Source: Planctomycetaceae bacterium (lineage in GTDB: Bacteria; Planctomycetota; Planctomycetia; Pirellulales; UBA1268). From it: 64,000 nucleotides of DNA. A program made the translations under genes and the position numbers. The number at the start of each line of letters is the position of its first letter. Positions within the stretch are counted from its first letter, which is position 1. The notes under the pieces are model-generated. The model had not been told where the DNA came from. It worked only from the letters and a program-made list of their open reading frames with translations, and did no database searches. The stretch lies in NCBI GenBank assembly GCA_947449135.1, contig CANFQO010000004.1, forward strand, positions 1 through 64,000. The letters are read 5' to 3'. Shown here in pieces: positions 33,920 to 42,755 of this stretch.

Positions 33920-35406
33920 GATGCGGCCCTCCGGCGGGAAACTGGAGAAGACATCGCAGCCTTGTCGCCAGCCTCAGCCGACTCCAAACCGACAGCTTTT
34001 TCGGATGGCGGTGTCGCCAAGCCGATCGTACCGCGGAGTTCAAGGGAAACGTCGTACATCCGGCCCGAGCCGCCGGGACCGGCAGCCATCGGATCGGCAG
34101 CGGCCTGGCCCATCGACACATCGACAGCAGGGCCGCCCGACGCGTTGATCCGCACCTGACGCACATCAATCGGGATTGCAGACGTTGACAGGCTGACAAG
34201 CAGCGCGTCGATCTGCCTCTGATCGATGACGACCCGTAACACGAACGGCATCAAGTGAACCATCTGGCTATCGACAGCCGCAGCAAGTTCGGTGGCACTC
34301 AAGGGCTTTCCCGTGAAGTCAACGTAAATCCAGTTTTGAAGGCCGTCGTCGGGATTCGCCGGTGCAGGGGCCTGTGACGAACCGTCGTCGTCGAAAGATG
34401 ATCTCGCTGCACCTGGAGCGACGACCAGTGCCCCACCGCCAAATCGCGGATTGGCAGGCCTGACCAAAACAGCCGCCCCAGACGCGCTCGGCGATCCTCC
34501 CGAATCATCGTCAGGTGACGCCATGGTCGAAGCTGACCCCGCCGCCACCCGGACAATGCGCTTCCCGGAGCCGCCGCCCGGATCGTCCTCCGCCGCTGGA
34601 TATCCCACGGCGAGTTCATCGACTTTGGCAATCGCAGCGCTGTGCGGACCGGCAGCCGTTTTATTCATGCCGGCCAGAAGGTCGCAGAACATCCCATACA
34701 CCCAGAGTTCTTCCTGGGCGAGCAGAATCCTCGTCGGCGAGGGAGGAGCCTCTTTTTCCCAATTGAACGATGTATAGATTCGCTGTTGATTTTCCGGACT
34801 CCACTCCATCATGTAGGGCGACGACTCGACAGCATCATCATCTGACGCCACGCCCGGACGCATCGCCGGCTGCCCGGCTGGCTGTCGACGGGTGTTTGGC
34901 CGCGATGTGGTCACATCCGACAGGTCCCCCATCTTAGGCTCGACCCCCATGCGGACGGGCAACCCTCGCACCAGCGTCCTCACCTTGTCTTTGTAGCGCT
35001 CACGAAACTGTGGGGACAGCTTTCCATCCGGCTTCAGCGTCTCCACCTTCTTGACGAAGTCGGCTCCCAGCGTTTCCTCAGGCCAGACGCGAAAGGTCTT
35101 TTGGCTGTCCCAGAAGGCCTGCCATTCCTTCAAGGTTTCTCTGCTGACCTGACTTGTTGTGGCTTCGATACTCTTGGACCATGAATCATTCGGGTGGTCC
35201 GCGACGCTGCTGATGCTCTGCAACGCCGTAACGTGCCCATCGATCTGCTGTCGCATCGACGCGATGTGCGATGTCATCGCAGCGCGGGCAATGAACAGCA
35301 GTGGCAAAAGGATCAGCGGCACGATGGCCGCCAACAGCCAGAAATAATACTTGAGAAAGATCGCCAACCACGGACGTAGCTGGTCCGATATGGAACTCTT
35401 GGCCAT
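33916..35406 (-). CDS. Membrane-anchored PilO-like component of the PilM-type locus
   Basis: A 496-residue protein with one N-terminal transmembrane helix (YYFWLLAAIVPLILLPLLFIARAAM), then a helical segment (MTSHIASMRQQIDGHVTALQSI) and a long exterior domain. Low-complexity Gly/Ser/Ala stretches separate folded pieces. The C-terminal part (VDSQMVHLMPFVLRVVIDQRQIDALLVSLSTSAIPIDVRQVRIN) looks like the ferredoxin-like fold of PilO: a short domain near the C-terminus with alternating strands and helices. It lies between the PilM fusion and the 616-residue gene, the position PilO takes in pilMNOP operons. The assignment is structural analogy. Confidence 0.6.
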   Translation of the reverse strand: MAKSSISDQLRPWLAIFLKYYFWLLAAIVPLILLPLLFIARAAMTSHIASMRQQIDGHVTALQSISSVADHPNDSWSKSIEATTSQVSRETLKEWQAFWDSQKTFRVWPEETLGADFVKKVETLKPDGKLSPQFRERYKDKVRTLVRGLPVRMGVEPKMGDLSDVTTSRPNTRRQPAGQPAMRPGVASDDDAVESSPYMMEWSPENQQRIYTSFNWEKEAPPSPTRILLAQEELWVYGMFCDLLAGMNKTAAGPHSAAIAKVDELAVGYPAAEDDPGGGSGKRIVRVAAGSASTMASPDDDSGGSPSASGAAVLVRPANPRFGGGALVVAPGAARSSFDDDGSSQAPAPANPDDGLQNWIYVDFTGKPLSATELAAAVDSQMVHLMPFVLRVVIDQRQIDALLVSLSTSAIPIDVRQVRINASGGPAVDVSMGQAAADPMAAGPGGSGRMYDVSLELRGTIGLATPPSEKAVGLESAEAGDKAAMSSPVSRRRAAS

Positions 35407-35466
35407 GATGTTGAGATTCCTGGCGAGACGGTGAGCCGAGGGCTTGAGACACGCTGCAGGGCCGGA

Positions 35467-37629
35467 TCAGTCCGAGTTGTTACTTACTGGGGCAGCCCCA
35501 GGAGCGGCGGCAGCCGCAGGGGCGGCGGGCGGTGCTTCTCCGGCGGGCCGCGGCTGCCAACAGAATTGCACCACGAAATCGTATCGTCGCAGCACTAACT
35601 CCTGAGGCGATTCTAATTCCGACAGGTCGTCGGCCGGCTGCTGGGCCCTTGTCGCGAAGGACGGTGCATTTCCGCCACCCATTTTCGCCAGGGGAATTCG
35701 CACCGGCTTGATGGACGAGGACTGAACGATGACTGGAAAGCCGATACCGAGTTCGGAGACGCTCACCTCCTGACCTGCCAGCGGTCCTGCCGAAACAATC
35801 ACCTTGTTTCCTTCGCCAAGCAGGTTTTTGATGAGCGTGGAACGGACATATTGGGCCCCTTCCATAGGCTTGTGGCGGTCTTCGTTGTGAAAATGATGGC
35901 CCTGCAACTCAACCACCCAGCCAGGACCAGTGGGGCCGCTGTTGGCGTTCGGTTTTGCTCCCTCGACAGCCGTGGCGTCAGGGGGGGCCGCGGGCTGACC
36001 GCCCTCGGCAGCCGGTTCGCCAGCGGCTACCGCAGGAGCTTCCGGAGCGTCGACCTCCTCGTCCTCTTCTTTCGCGTGGGTTTCCGCCCACTGCTGCTTC
36101 AGCCCCGCAAACCACGCGCTGAGTTCGGGGAAATACTGGCAGTCCATGCGATCGATGAGGAGTTCTTGCCGATCGGCAGGGTTCTCGGGAATCGGATCTG
36201 CCTCGTCACGGGGCAGCAGCGTCTCCACGGCCCGCAGCATATCGAGCGTTTCGAATCTCCGGTTCTGCAGCTTCGCTAGCCACTGCTGCTGGGCGATGGC
36301 GGTTGCCTGCTTTTCGCGAACCATGCCCACGGCAGCGGTGGCCGCCACAGACTTTTTCTTGACAGCATCAGCCTTCCCAAAGGCATCTGCGTAGAGATCG
36401 GGGGCATACGCAGTCCACGCCGCGAAGGTCCCGCTAAAATTCAGCATCGCAGCCGCCAGCAATCCCACCATTGCGGCAACGGCCCACGGCTTCTTCGCAT
36501 CGATGATGCGGTCGCGAACGATTTCATCAGGCAGCAGATTCGTGCCGATCGCCGCCACGTCCGCCGCCTGGAGAGCCAAGCCATAGGCGGTGCCAAAGGC
36601 GAGTTGGTGCTCCCGGAATGCCGGGGTTGCGAGCACCGCCTCCCCCTCCAGGCCCTTGAATGTGTCCAGTCGCTGCACGTCGAGCTGAAGTTGCTGCCCC
36701 ACGAAGTCGGTCAGGCCACGGAGCTTGGTGGCATTCCCCATCAGCAGCACTTTGGTGATCGTCGCCGTCCGATCGGCACCGGTGAAATAATTCAGCGATC
36801 GCTGCAGTTCAGAAGCAAACTCGTTGAACACCGGCTTCATCATTTTGAAGACGGCTTTCGGGTCTTCCGCCTTGACGGCATTGCGCTTGAGGTTTTCAGC
36901 CTGAGAAAATGTCAGCTTCATCCCCTGCACGAGCGCCTTGGTGAAGTTGCTCCCGCCTGCCGGAATACTCCGCTGCCAGATCCGGCGTCCGTTGGTGACC
37001 ACCAGATCCGTGGAATCCACGCCGACGGACACCAGCGCCACGGAGGGAGCCGGCTCGTCTGGATCGATGGTGGCGGGATCGGGTAATTGATCGAACATCG
37101 CCATGTTGGCCAGCGCGATTGGCGCCAACTGCAACACGTCGACATGAATGCCCGCCTGCGTCAGAGGTGCAAGGGCCTTGAATACCTGTTCACGCTTCAT
37201 CGCGAAGAGGGCGACTTCGGCATCGAGGACGAAACCGCTGTCCTCCATTCCGCCCGCAAGCCGCTGCCACCGCCAGACGACTTGCTCCAACGGAAAGGGA
37301 ATCTGCTGTCGGGCCTCGTATTTGACGATGTCGGGAATCTTCTTGGCCTCGATCGGCGGCAGCTTGATGAACTTCGAGAGCCCAAGGTTGCCAGGCACGG
37401 AGACAGCCACCTTGTCACCCTTCAGATCGTGGCGACTGATGAGCTGTTCGAGGGCAGACTGAACCAGCTCAACGGGGTCGGCCTCCGGCTGGGTGCGAAT
37501 CTTCGGGTATTCGATGTATTCGCATGCCACAACTTCCAGCTTCCGAGGCTGGGTGGACACGCGGCAACGCAGCGCCTTCAAAGCGCAGTTGCCGATGTCG
37601 ATTCCCCACACATACGAAACGCGGGCCAT
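35467..37629 (-). CDS. pilM: PilM-type actin-like ATPase fused to a membrane/exterior domain
   Basis: The first 360 or so residues are a PilM/FtsA-fold ATPase: phosphate-1 motif VWGIDIGNCALKALR, then VAVSVPGNLGLSKFIKLPPIEAKKIPDIVKYEARQQIPFPL, typical of PilM, and phosphate-2-like region PSVALVSVGVDSTDLVVTNG. PilM normally sits in the cytoplasm and binds PilN's N-terminus. Here the same chain runs on into a transmembrane helix (WAVAAMVGLLAAAMLNFSGTFAAW, about 390-412), a coiled coil, and an exterior domain with Ala/Pro-rich linkers. That layout suggests a fused PilM-PilN unit. At 720 residues it is about twice a normal PilM. It starts the minus-strand gene set. Confidence 0.82.
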   Translation of the reverse strand: MARVSYVWGIDIGNCALKALRCRVSTQPRKLEVVACEYIEYPKIRTQPEADPVELVQSALEQLISRHDLKGDKVAVSVPGNLGLSKFIKLPPIEAKKIPDIVKYEARQQIPFPLEQVVWRWQRLAGGMEDSGFVLDAEVALFAMKREQVFKALAPLTQAGIHVDVLQLAPIALANMAMFDQLPDPATIDPDEPAPSVALVSVGVDSTDLVVTNGRRIWQRSIPAGGSNFTKALVQGMKLTFSQAENLKRNAVKAEDPKAVFKMMKPVFNEFASELQRSLNYFTGADRTATITKVLLMGNATKLRGLTDFVGQQLQLDVQRLDTFKGLEGEAVLATPAFREHQLAFGTAYGLALQAADVAAIGTNLLPDEIVRDRIIDAKKPWAVAAMVGLLAAAMLNFSGTFAAWTAYAPDLYADAFGKADAVKKKSVAATAAVGMVREKQATAIAQQQWLAKLQNRRFETLDMLRAVETLLPRDEADPIPENPADRQELLIDRMDCQYFPELSAWFAGLKQQWAETHAKEEDEEVDAPEAPAVAAGEPAAEGGQPAAPPDATAVEGAKPNANSGPTGPGWVVELQGHHFHNEDRHKPMEGAQYVRSTLIKNLLGEGNKVIVSAGPLAGQEVSVSELGIGFPVIVQSSSIKPVRIPLAKMGGGNAPSFATRAQQPADDLSELESPQELVLRRYDFVVQFCWQPRPAGEAPPAAPAAAAAPGAAPVSNNSD

Positions 37630-37848
37630 GGCCGATTCCAGAAGATCCTTGGGAGCCCCTTCGTCCGAGATTCAGAAGGGCATCAAACGCTTCCCTACCA
37701 ACACTTTATGAGCGATGTGCGCGGGGTGTCAAACGGGCCTTGTTCACGCCGGGCTCGGCCCTCCCGGCCGCCCCGTCTCAGCCTTGCCTCCAAACCCGTC
37801 CGCCGTGCTTTCCGCTTTCTGTTTTCCAGTGTCGCTAAACTCGTCGGC

Positions 37849-40410
37849 ATGAAGCCTGACCGAATCGCCGTCTTTCTTCCCTGCCATTCCCTCCACGACT
37901 TCCCCACCTGGTTGGACGAGGCGGAAGCCGATGCATTGCTATCGGCCTGGACTTCGGCATGGCACCCCTGGCTGATCGCCACGACGGGCGCCATGCCCCG
38001 CTGGGCGAGTGTCGACCTGCCACCGGTTGATAACGCCACCCTGGGGATCGTGCCGACCCCGTGGGACGACCGTTTCGCGGCTCAGGCCGACACCGTCTGC
38101 ACGGCCGGCTCGTGCTGGGTGCGCGGCGTCACCGGCCAGTCGGAGATCGTCTCCGCTGCCGCGGCAGCGTTGGCGGGGGGGCAGCCTGTCGCATCGCCGC
38201 TCCCCGGCGGGCACCTGGCAGAAGAGTTTCACGCCCTCGGCCTGGCCTCGCTGCTGGCGGAACTGTTGGCGCAGAGGATGCGATCCTCAAGCGGCCTGAC
38301 GGACACGGGCTTTGCCGACGCCGCCATACGAGCGGCCGGGGCGGCGATCAACGGCGACGACCATGCTGCCCGGGACGCACTGCGGGAATGTTATGGCTTC
38401 CTCGAGGCCACGCGGGCGCACTACTATCCCGTCGATGTCTGGCTCCTCGACCTGGTTCTGCTGGCAGATACGACGCTCGGCAATGGACTCGACCAGGAAT
38501 TGCGTTCACCGGTGCCGGCAGCGGTGGTTGCCACTGGCCGCGTGATCGAGCAGCTCGCCGCCCGCAACCCCGTGGCCCTCTCCCGTATGCGAGAACGTTG
38601 CGCAGCCGGCACGCTCGCCCCTGCCGGCGGTCGCTACGACTCGCAGTCCCTCGACGCGTGCACACCGGAGGAGATTGTCAGCTCGTTCGAACGAGGCCTC
38701 GCTGTCTGGCACGATACCGTGGGCGTGGTGCCCGTCACCTATGCCCAGCAGACTGGTGGATCATCGGCGATCCTGCCGCAGTTGCTTTCCACCCTGGGCT
38801 ATACCGGGGTCATCTGGACGCTGTTTGACGGCACCCGACTGCCCGATCCATCCAGCAGCCGCCTCCGCTGGGAGGGCACGGGTGGCGGGTGCATCGACGG
38901 GGTCGCGCGGCCTCCACTTGATGCCCGCTCCGCCCAGGCAATTCTCAGCCTGGCCGAACGGATCGGCGACGCCATGGATCACGACCACACCGCCGTCATC
39001 CAATGGGCGCATTACGCCGGCACCGCCAGCCCCTGGTTCAACACGCTCCGCCAGATCGGTGCCGCCAGCACGGCGTTGGGCACGTTTGTGACGCCTCCCG
39101 AATTTTTCAGACGCACCGCGGGATCAGGCACGGTGGTCTCCTTCGAGCCGGATCTGTTTCCTGTGGGGCTGCCTGCCACCGCAGCCGTCGGCAACGACCC
39201 CGTTGGCGCTCAGGCGGCTGCAACCCGCGACGAAGCCCGCCGCGTGATGACTGCCCACGAGTCGCTACGCGACGCTCTGCCACGGCCGTCGACCTCTGTG
39301 GTCGCCCCGGGTGCAGTCGCCACAGGCCGTGCCCGTCGTGCATCGTGGGGCTTCCGTGCCCTCTTTGCGACAGACCGACGGGACGATGAGTTCGTGCTCG
39401 AGCATGCCATGCTGCGAGTCGCGATCCACCCACAGACCGGCGGACTGCTTTCGGTGCGACGTCCCATCGATCGAAGCAACCGATTGTCACAGCGGCTGGC
39501 GGTCCGCAGCACCCGACCGGCGCCGCCGCCGAGCCAGCCCTGGGAAGACGCCGCCGAACGGGCTGTCTATTCGGGGATGCAGGCCGATTCGATCGAACGC
39601 GTGGCTGCCGCCGGCGGGCGGGGCGAGCAGATCGTCAGTCGCGGCCGACTGGTCTCGGGACAGCATCGGCTGGAGGGTTCGTTTACTCAGCGGGTCGAAC
39701 TCGTTTCCGGACTGCCGCTGGCGTTGATCGACATTGATGTGCAACTCACGAACCGGCCGCAAGGGCCGCTCTTCGAACACCATGCAGCCTGCCGTTTCGC
39801 ATGGAATGAAAACGATGACGTCGACGTTCACCGCAGCCTGCACACGCAGTCGGTCGCCACCGAACGCGGACGCTTCACGGCACCTTGGTTCATCGAACTC
39901 GGAAGCCCGAATGAACCGGACAGTCGGCTGTCAATTCTCACAGGCGGTCTCCCGTGGCACGCCCGCACGATCCCCCACATGCTCGACTCGATCCTGCCAC
40001 ACCCAATGCCGACGACCGCTCCGTGCCGACTGGCCGTGGGGATTGGCCTCGAACGGCCCTGGGATCTGGCGGCTGCAGTGCTGGCCGACATGCCACCGCT
40101 GGCAATCCAGACCGCGGCGACACAGCCCGGGGTGCCCGCCAACATCCGGCTTACTGAAGGCTCTGTGCAGCATGAAGCGGGTCAGCTCGTGTCAGCTCGG
40201 GTCGGCCTGCTCGAATCGGCCGGGCGTTCCGGGGAGGTGCGGCTGGAATGGGCCTCTGAGGTGGCCCGGGCTTCGGTCTGCGGTCCGGGCGGTCAGCGGC
40301 TCTCCGCCGCCGGGTCAACCGCGGATGGAGTCACGATCGACGGCCGCGGGATCATCCTGTATCTCAGACGGTATCAGTGGCTACATCTCGAGGTGGAGTT
40401 TCGCAGATGA
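37849..40410 (+). CDS. Glycoside hydrolase-like protein (GH38/GH57 type), putative
   Basis: An 853-residue protein with no signal peptide. The N-terminal half looks like the seven-stranded (beta/alpha) barrel of the GH38/GH57 group: PDRIAVFLPCHSLHDFP, VDVWLLDLVLLADTTLG, LAPAGGRYDSQSLDACTPEEIVSSFERG, LLSTLGYTGVIWTLFDG and AVIQWAHYAGTASPWFN. The C-terminal half is beta-rich and resembles the GH38 carbohydrate-binding sandwich (EFVLEHAMLRVAIHPQTGGLLSVRRP). Substrate is unknown. I start at MKPDRIAV; the 254 codons before it in the ORF track run antisense to pilM and are not coding. It overlaps cmk by 4 nt (ATGA), so it heads a coupled operon with cmk and plsC. Confidence 0.6.
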   Translation: MKPDRIAVFLPCHSLHDFPTWLDEAEADALLSAWTSAWHPWLIATTGAMPRWASVDLPPVDNATLGIVPTPWDDRFAAQADTVCTAGSCWVRGVTGQSEIVSAAAAALAGGQPVASPLPGGHLAEEFHALGLASLLAELLAQRMRSSSGLTDTGFADAAIRAAGAAINGDDHAARDALRECYGFLEATRAHYYPVDVWLLDLVLLADTTLGNGLDQELRSPVPAAVVATGRVIEQLAARNPVALSRMRERCAAGTLAPAGGRYDSQSLDACTPEEIVSSFERGLAVWHDTVGVVPVTYAQQTGGSSAILPQLLSTLGYTGVIWTLFDGTRLPDPSSSRLRWEGTGGGCIDGVARPPLDARSAQAILSLAERIGDAMDHDHTAVIQWAHYAGTASPWFNTLRQIGAASTALGTFVTPPEFFRRTAGSGTVVSFEPDLFPVGLPATAAVGNDPVGAQAAATRDEARRVMTAHESLRDALPRPSTSVVAPGAVATGRARRASWGFRALFATDRRDDEFVLEHAMLRVAIHPQTGGLLSVRRPIDRSNRLSQRLAVRSTRPAPPPSQPWEDAAERAVYSGMQADSIERVAAAGGRGEQIVSRGRLVSGQHRLEGSFTQRVELVSGLPLALIDIDVQLTNRPQGPLFEHHAACRFAWNENDDVDVHRSLHTQSVATERGRFTAPWFIELGSPNEPDSRLSILTGGLPWHARTIPHMLDSILPHPMPTTAPCRLAVGIGLERPWDLAAAVLADMPPLAIQTAATQPGVPANIRLTEGSVQHEAGQLVSARVGLLESAGRSGEVRLEWASEVARASVCGPGGQRLSAAGSTADGVTIDGRGIILYLRRYQWLHLEVEFRR

Positions 40411-41072
40411 TTATCACGCTCGACGGGCCGGCCGGTGCCGGCAAGAGTTCGGCCGCCCGGGCCTTGGCCGCCAGGCTCGGCTGGTGCTACATGGATACCG
40501 GGGCGATGTACCGCGCCGTCGCCCTGACGGCTCTGGAACGAGGCATCCTGCTCGATGACTCGGCCGGGATCGCGGCGCTTGCCGAGCAGATCCGGATTGA
40601 ATTCCGTGACGGCCGCGTGAATGTCGACGGCCGCGACGTCTCTGCCGACATTCGCACGGAGCGGATCACGGCGGCAACGCGCCCCGTAGCCGATGCCCCG
40701 CCGGTCCGCGACGCGATGAAACGCATCCAGCGGCAGATGGCGGAAGGACTCGATGTCGTCACCGAGGGCCGTGATCAGGGATCGGTCGTGTTTCCGCAGG
40801 CAGATCTCAAAGTGTTTCTGACTGCCACGCCAGAGGAGCGGGCCCGCCGACGGCACCAGGAAGAGGTGAGCCGCGGCCAGTCTTCGACGCTCGCAGCGGT
40901 GCTCGAATCGCAATCGCGTCGTGACGACGGCGACTGTTCACGGCCAGTCGGCGCGCTGAAGCAGGCTGACGACGCGGTGCTGTTGGAGACCGATGGACTC
41001 TCGGCGGATGAGGTTGTGCAGCGACTGGTCGAGATGGTCGAGGTGTGTCGACGACTGCGGGGGCTGGCATGA
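40407..41072 (+). CDS. cmk: Cytidylate kinase
   Basis: Phosphorylates CMP and dCMP with ATP. The 221-residue product opens MIITLDGPAGAGKSSAARALA (Walker A) and continues with YMDTGAMYRAVALTAL, the family signature. It also shows DVVTEGRDQGSVVFPQADLKVFLTATPEERARRR, the CMP-binding and LID segment. Because the start codon overlaps the upstream stop as ATGA, the 10 extra ORF-track residues are not used. It overlaps plsC by ATGA in turn, so the three genes appear to be one translationally coupled operon. Confidence 0.94.
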   Translation: MIITLDGPAGAGKSSAARALAARLGWCYMDTGAMYRAVALTALERGILLDDSAGIAALAEQIRIEFRDGRVNVDGRDVSADIRTERITAATRPVADAPPVRDAMKRIQRQMAEGLDVVTEGRDQGSVVFPQADLKVFLTATPEERARRRHQEEVSRGQSSTLAAVLESQSRRDDGDCSRPVGALKQADDAVLLETDGLSADEVVQRLVEMVEVCRRLRGLA

Positions 41073-41803
41073 CCGGGGAATCAGACGCTACCGCAGTGCC
41101 TCGAACAGCGGGTCCGGCCGATGCAGTGAGCGGTGGCCAGAGGGGCCTTGGCCGCTGGCTCTACGACTGCCTGTGGGTGCTCTGCCGCACGCTCGCCGTG
41201 TCTGTGCTGGGCTTCCGCGTGCGATTCGCGGAGTCGCTGCCACGGGATGGTGGACTGCTTGTGCTCTCCAGCCATCAGAGCCATCTCGATCCGCTCCTAC
41301 TTGGGCTCGCGGCCGATCGCCGGCTCTCCACACTGGCCCGCAGTTCGCTCTATCATTTCAAGCCCTTCGCTGCGGTCATCACAGCGCTCGACGCCGTGCC
41401 CATCGACCGCAACGCCTCGATGGTAAAGGCAATGAAAGCGATCATAGGCAGACTGCGGGCCGGTCATGCCGTGGCCATTTTTCCCGAAGGCACCCGGACG
41501 GCAACCGGGCGACTCGGAGAGATCAAGGGGGGCTTTGCGCTCCTCGCCAAGAAGGCCGCTGTGCCGATCGTGCCGGTGGCGATCGTCGGCGCCTACGAAT
41601 GCTGGCCTCGCACGCGGCTCCTACCCCAGCCAGGGCGGATCCGGCTCGAATTCGGCCGAGTGATTCCGGCCGCTGAGATCGCTCAACTCGATGAACAGGC
41701 AATCCTCGCACTCTGCACCGCCCGCATCCACGAACTGGACACGAATGCCCGTCGCCTCCGCGCCGGCCTTGGTGTGTCAAAGGCAAAACCGCAGCCGACA
41801 TGA
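41069..41803 (+). CDS. plsC: 1-acyl-sn-glycerol-3-phosphate acyltransferase
   Basis: Adds the second acyl chain in phosphatidic acid synthesis at the inner membrane. The 244-residue product has the acyltransferase motifs H(X)4D in LSSHQSHLDPLLLG, the second block in PIDRNASMVKAMKA, FPEGTRTATGRLGEIKGG (block III), and VPIVPVAIVGA (block IV). A hydrophobic N-terminal segment (LYDCLWVLCRTLAVSVLG) would hold it to the membrane. The ATG is coupled to the cmk stop (ATGA). It converges with the Anbu gene, with 40 bp between stops. Confidence 0.92.
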   Translation: MTGESDATAVPRTAGPADAVSGGQRGLGRWLYDCLWVLCRTLAVSVLGFRVRFAESLPRDGGLLVLSSHQSHLDPLLLGLAADRRLSTLARSSLYHFKPFAAVITALDAVPIDRNASMVKAMKAIIGRLRAGHAVAIFPEGTRTATGRLGEIKGGFALLAKKAAVPIVPVAIVGAYECWPRTRLLPQPGRIRLEFGRVIPAAEIAQLDEQAILALCTARIHELDTNARRLRAGLGVSKAKPQPT

Positions 41804-41843
41804 GTCAAACGGCCTCAACCGCCGGACCTAACGGGTATCCAAT

Positions 41844-42641
41844 CTAGCCAGGTATGCCTCCGGCCTTGCCGGAGTTCCGAGTGAACGCGACACCCAACTG
41901 CTCCCACGGCGGGGCGGCCGAGAAATCGATCTGTGGCACCGTCGTGATCGCGTGCTTGAGCGCTTGCTCCCAGCTGGAGCGAACTTCACCCAGTTCAGGG
42001 TCGCCAGCTTCAAGCCGGCGGTACCGCTTCACGGCCAGATCGTCGTTGGAGTAGACCAGCAGGTCGATTGGCGGCCCGACGGCCACGTTCGACCGCATCG
42101 TCGAATCGAGTGAGATGATCGCGTAGGTCACCGCCTGGTCGAGCGTGGTTTCGCCAAACCGGATGCCCCGGTCGAGGATTGGCCGCCCATACTTGCTTTC
42201 GCCGATCTGCAGAAAAGGGGAAAGTCGCGTGCAGCGCAGGGGATTGCCCTGCGCGTAGATCAGATAGAGCTGCGGCAGTTCACCTTTGATCTGTCCCCCA
42301 ACGAGCAGGTTGACCGAGAAGTTGATGTTGTCTCGCTCCATGAATTCCCGGTCGAGCACTCCGACCGCCCGGACCTGACCGCCGACGCACCGGGCGGCTT
42401 CGTAGAAGTTGGCCGCACTGGCCAGCCCATCGCCGGCACGGAATTCCTGCTCGAGTCGCGTCATCACCGACTGCGTCAGCGAGAGGCTGCCGCTGGAGAG
42501 GATCGTGAACATCCGCTCGCCGGGAATGACGAAATTGTGCATTTTGCGGCAGACTTCTACCTGATCGATCCCCGAATTCGTCCGAGAATCGGAGGCCAGA
42601 ACGAGCCCCTGATGGGTGCGGATGCCGACACAGTAGGTCAT
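41844..42641 (-). CDS. Anbu-type proteasome-like peptidase
   Basis: A 265-residue Ntn-hydrolase of the Anbu (ancestral beta subunit) family, which forms open-ring assemblies related to the 20S proteasome and HslV. The true start is MTYCVGIRTHQGLVLASDS: GAGG lies about 9 nt upstream, and removal of Met would expose Thr1, the catalytic nucleophile. The Asp in LASDSRTN and the Lys in CRKMHNFVIP take the places of the proteasome's Asp17 and Lys33. The gene diverges, across 114 bp, from the circularly permuted ATP-grasp, alpha-E and transglutaminase genes, its well-known genomic partners. No HslU, Mpa or other unfoldase is adjacent. Confidence 0.9.
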   Translation of the reverse strand: MTYCVGIRTHQGLVLASDSRTNSGIDQVEVCRKMHNFVIPGERMFTILSSGSLSLTQSVMTRLEQEFRAGDGLASAANFYEAARCVGGQVRAVGVLDREFMERDNINFSVNLLVGGQIKGELPQLYLIYAQGNPLRCTRLSPFLQIGESKYGRPILDRGIRFGETTLDQAVTYAIISLDSTMRSNVAVGPPIDLLVYSNDDLAVKRYRRLEAGDPELGEVRSSWEQALKHAITTVPQIDFSAAPPWEQLGVAFTRNSGKAGGIPG

Positions 42642-42755
42642 CAAATCCTCTGCTTCAGGGGGATGCTCTGGTAAGTGGCGCAAAAATTGCTGTGATGATT
42701 CCCGTCAAGGATCGCAGACTAGCGTAGACGATGCTTTCGTCAAGGAATGAGGCGG

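Noticed and set aside
37087-37848. 762-nt N-terminal extension of the GH38/57-like ORF
   Set aside because: It is antisense to the conserved ATPase half of pilM. The family-like sequence starts at MKPDRIAVFLPCHS.
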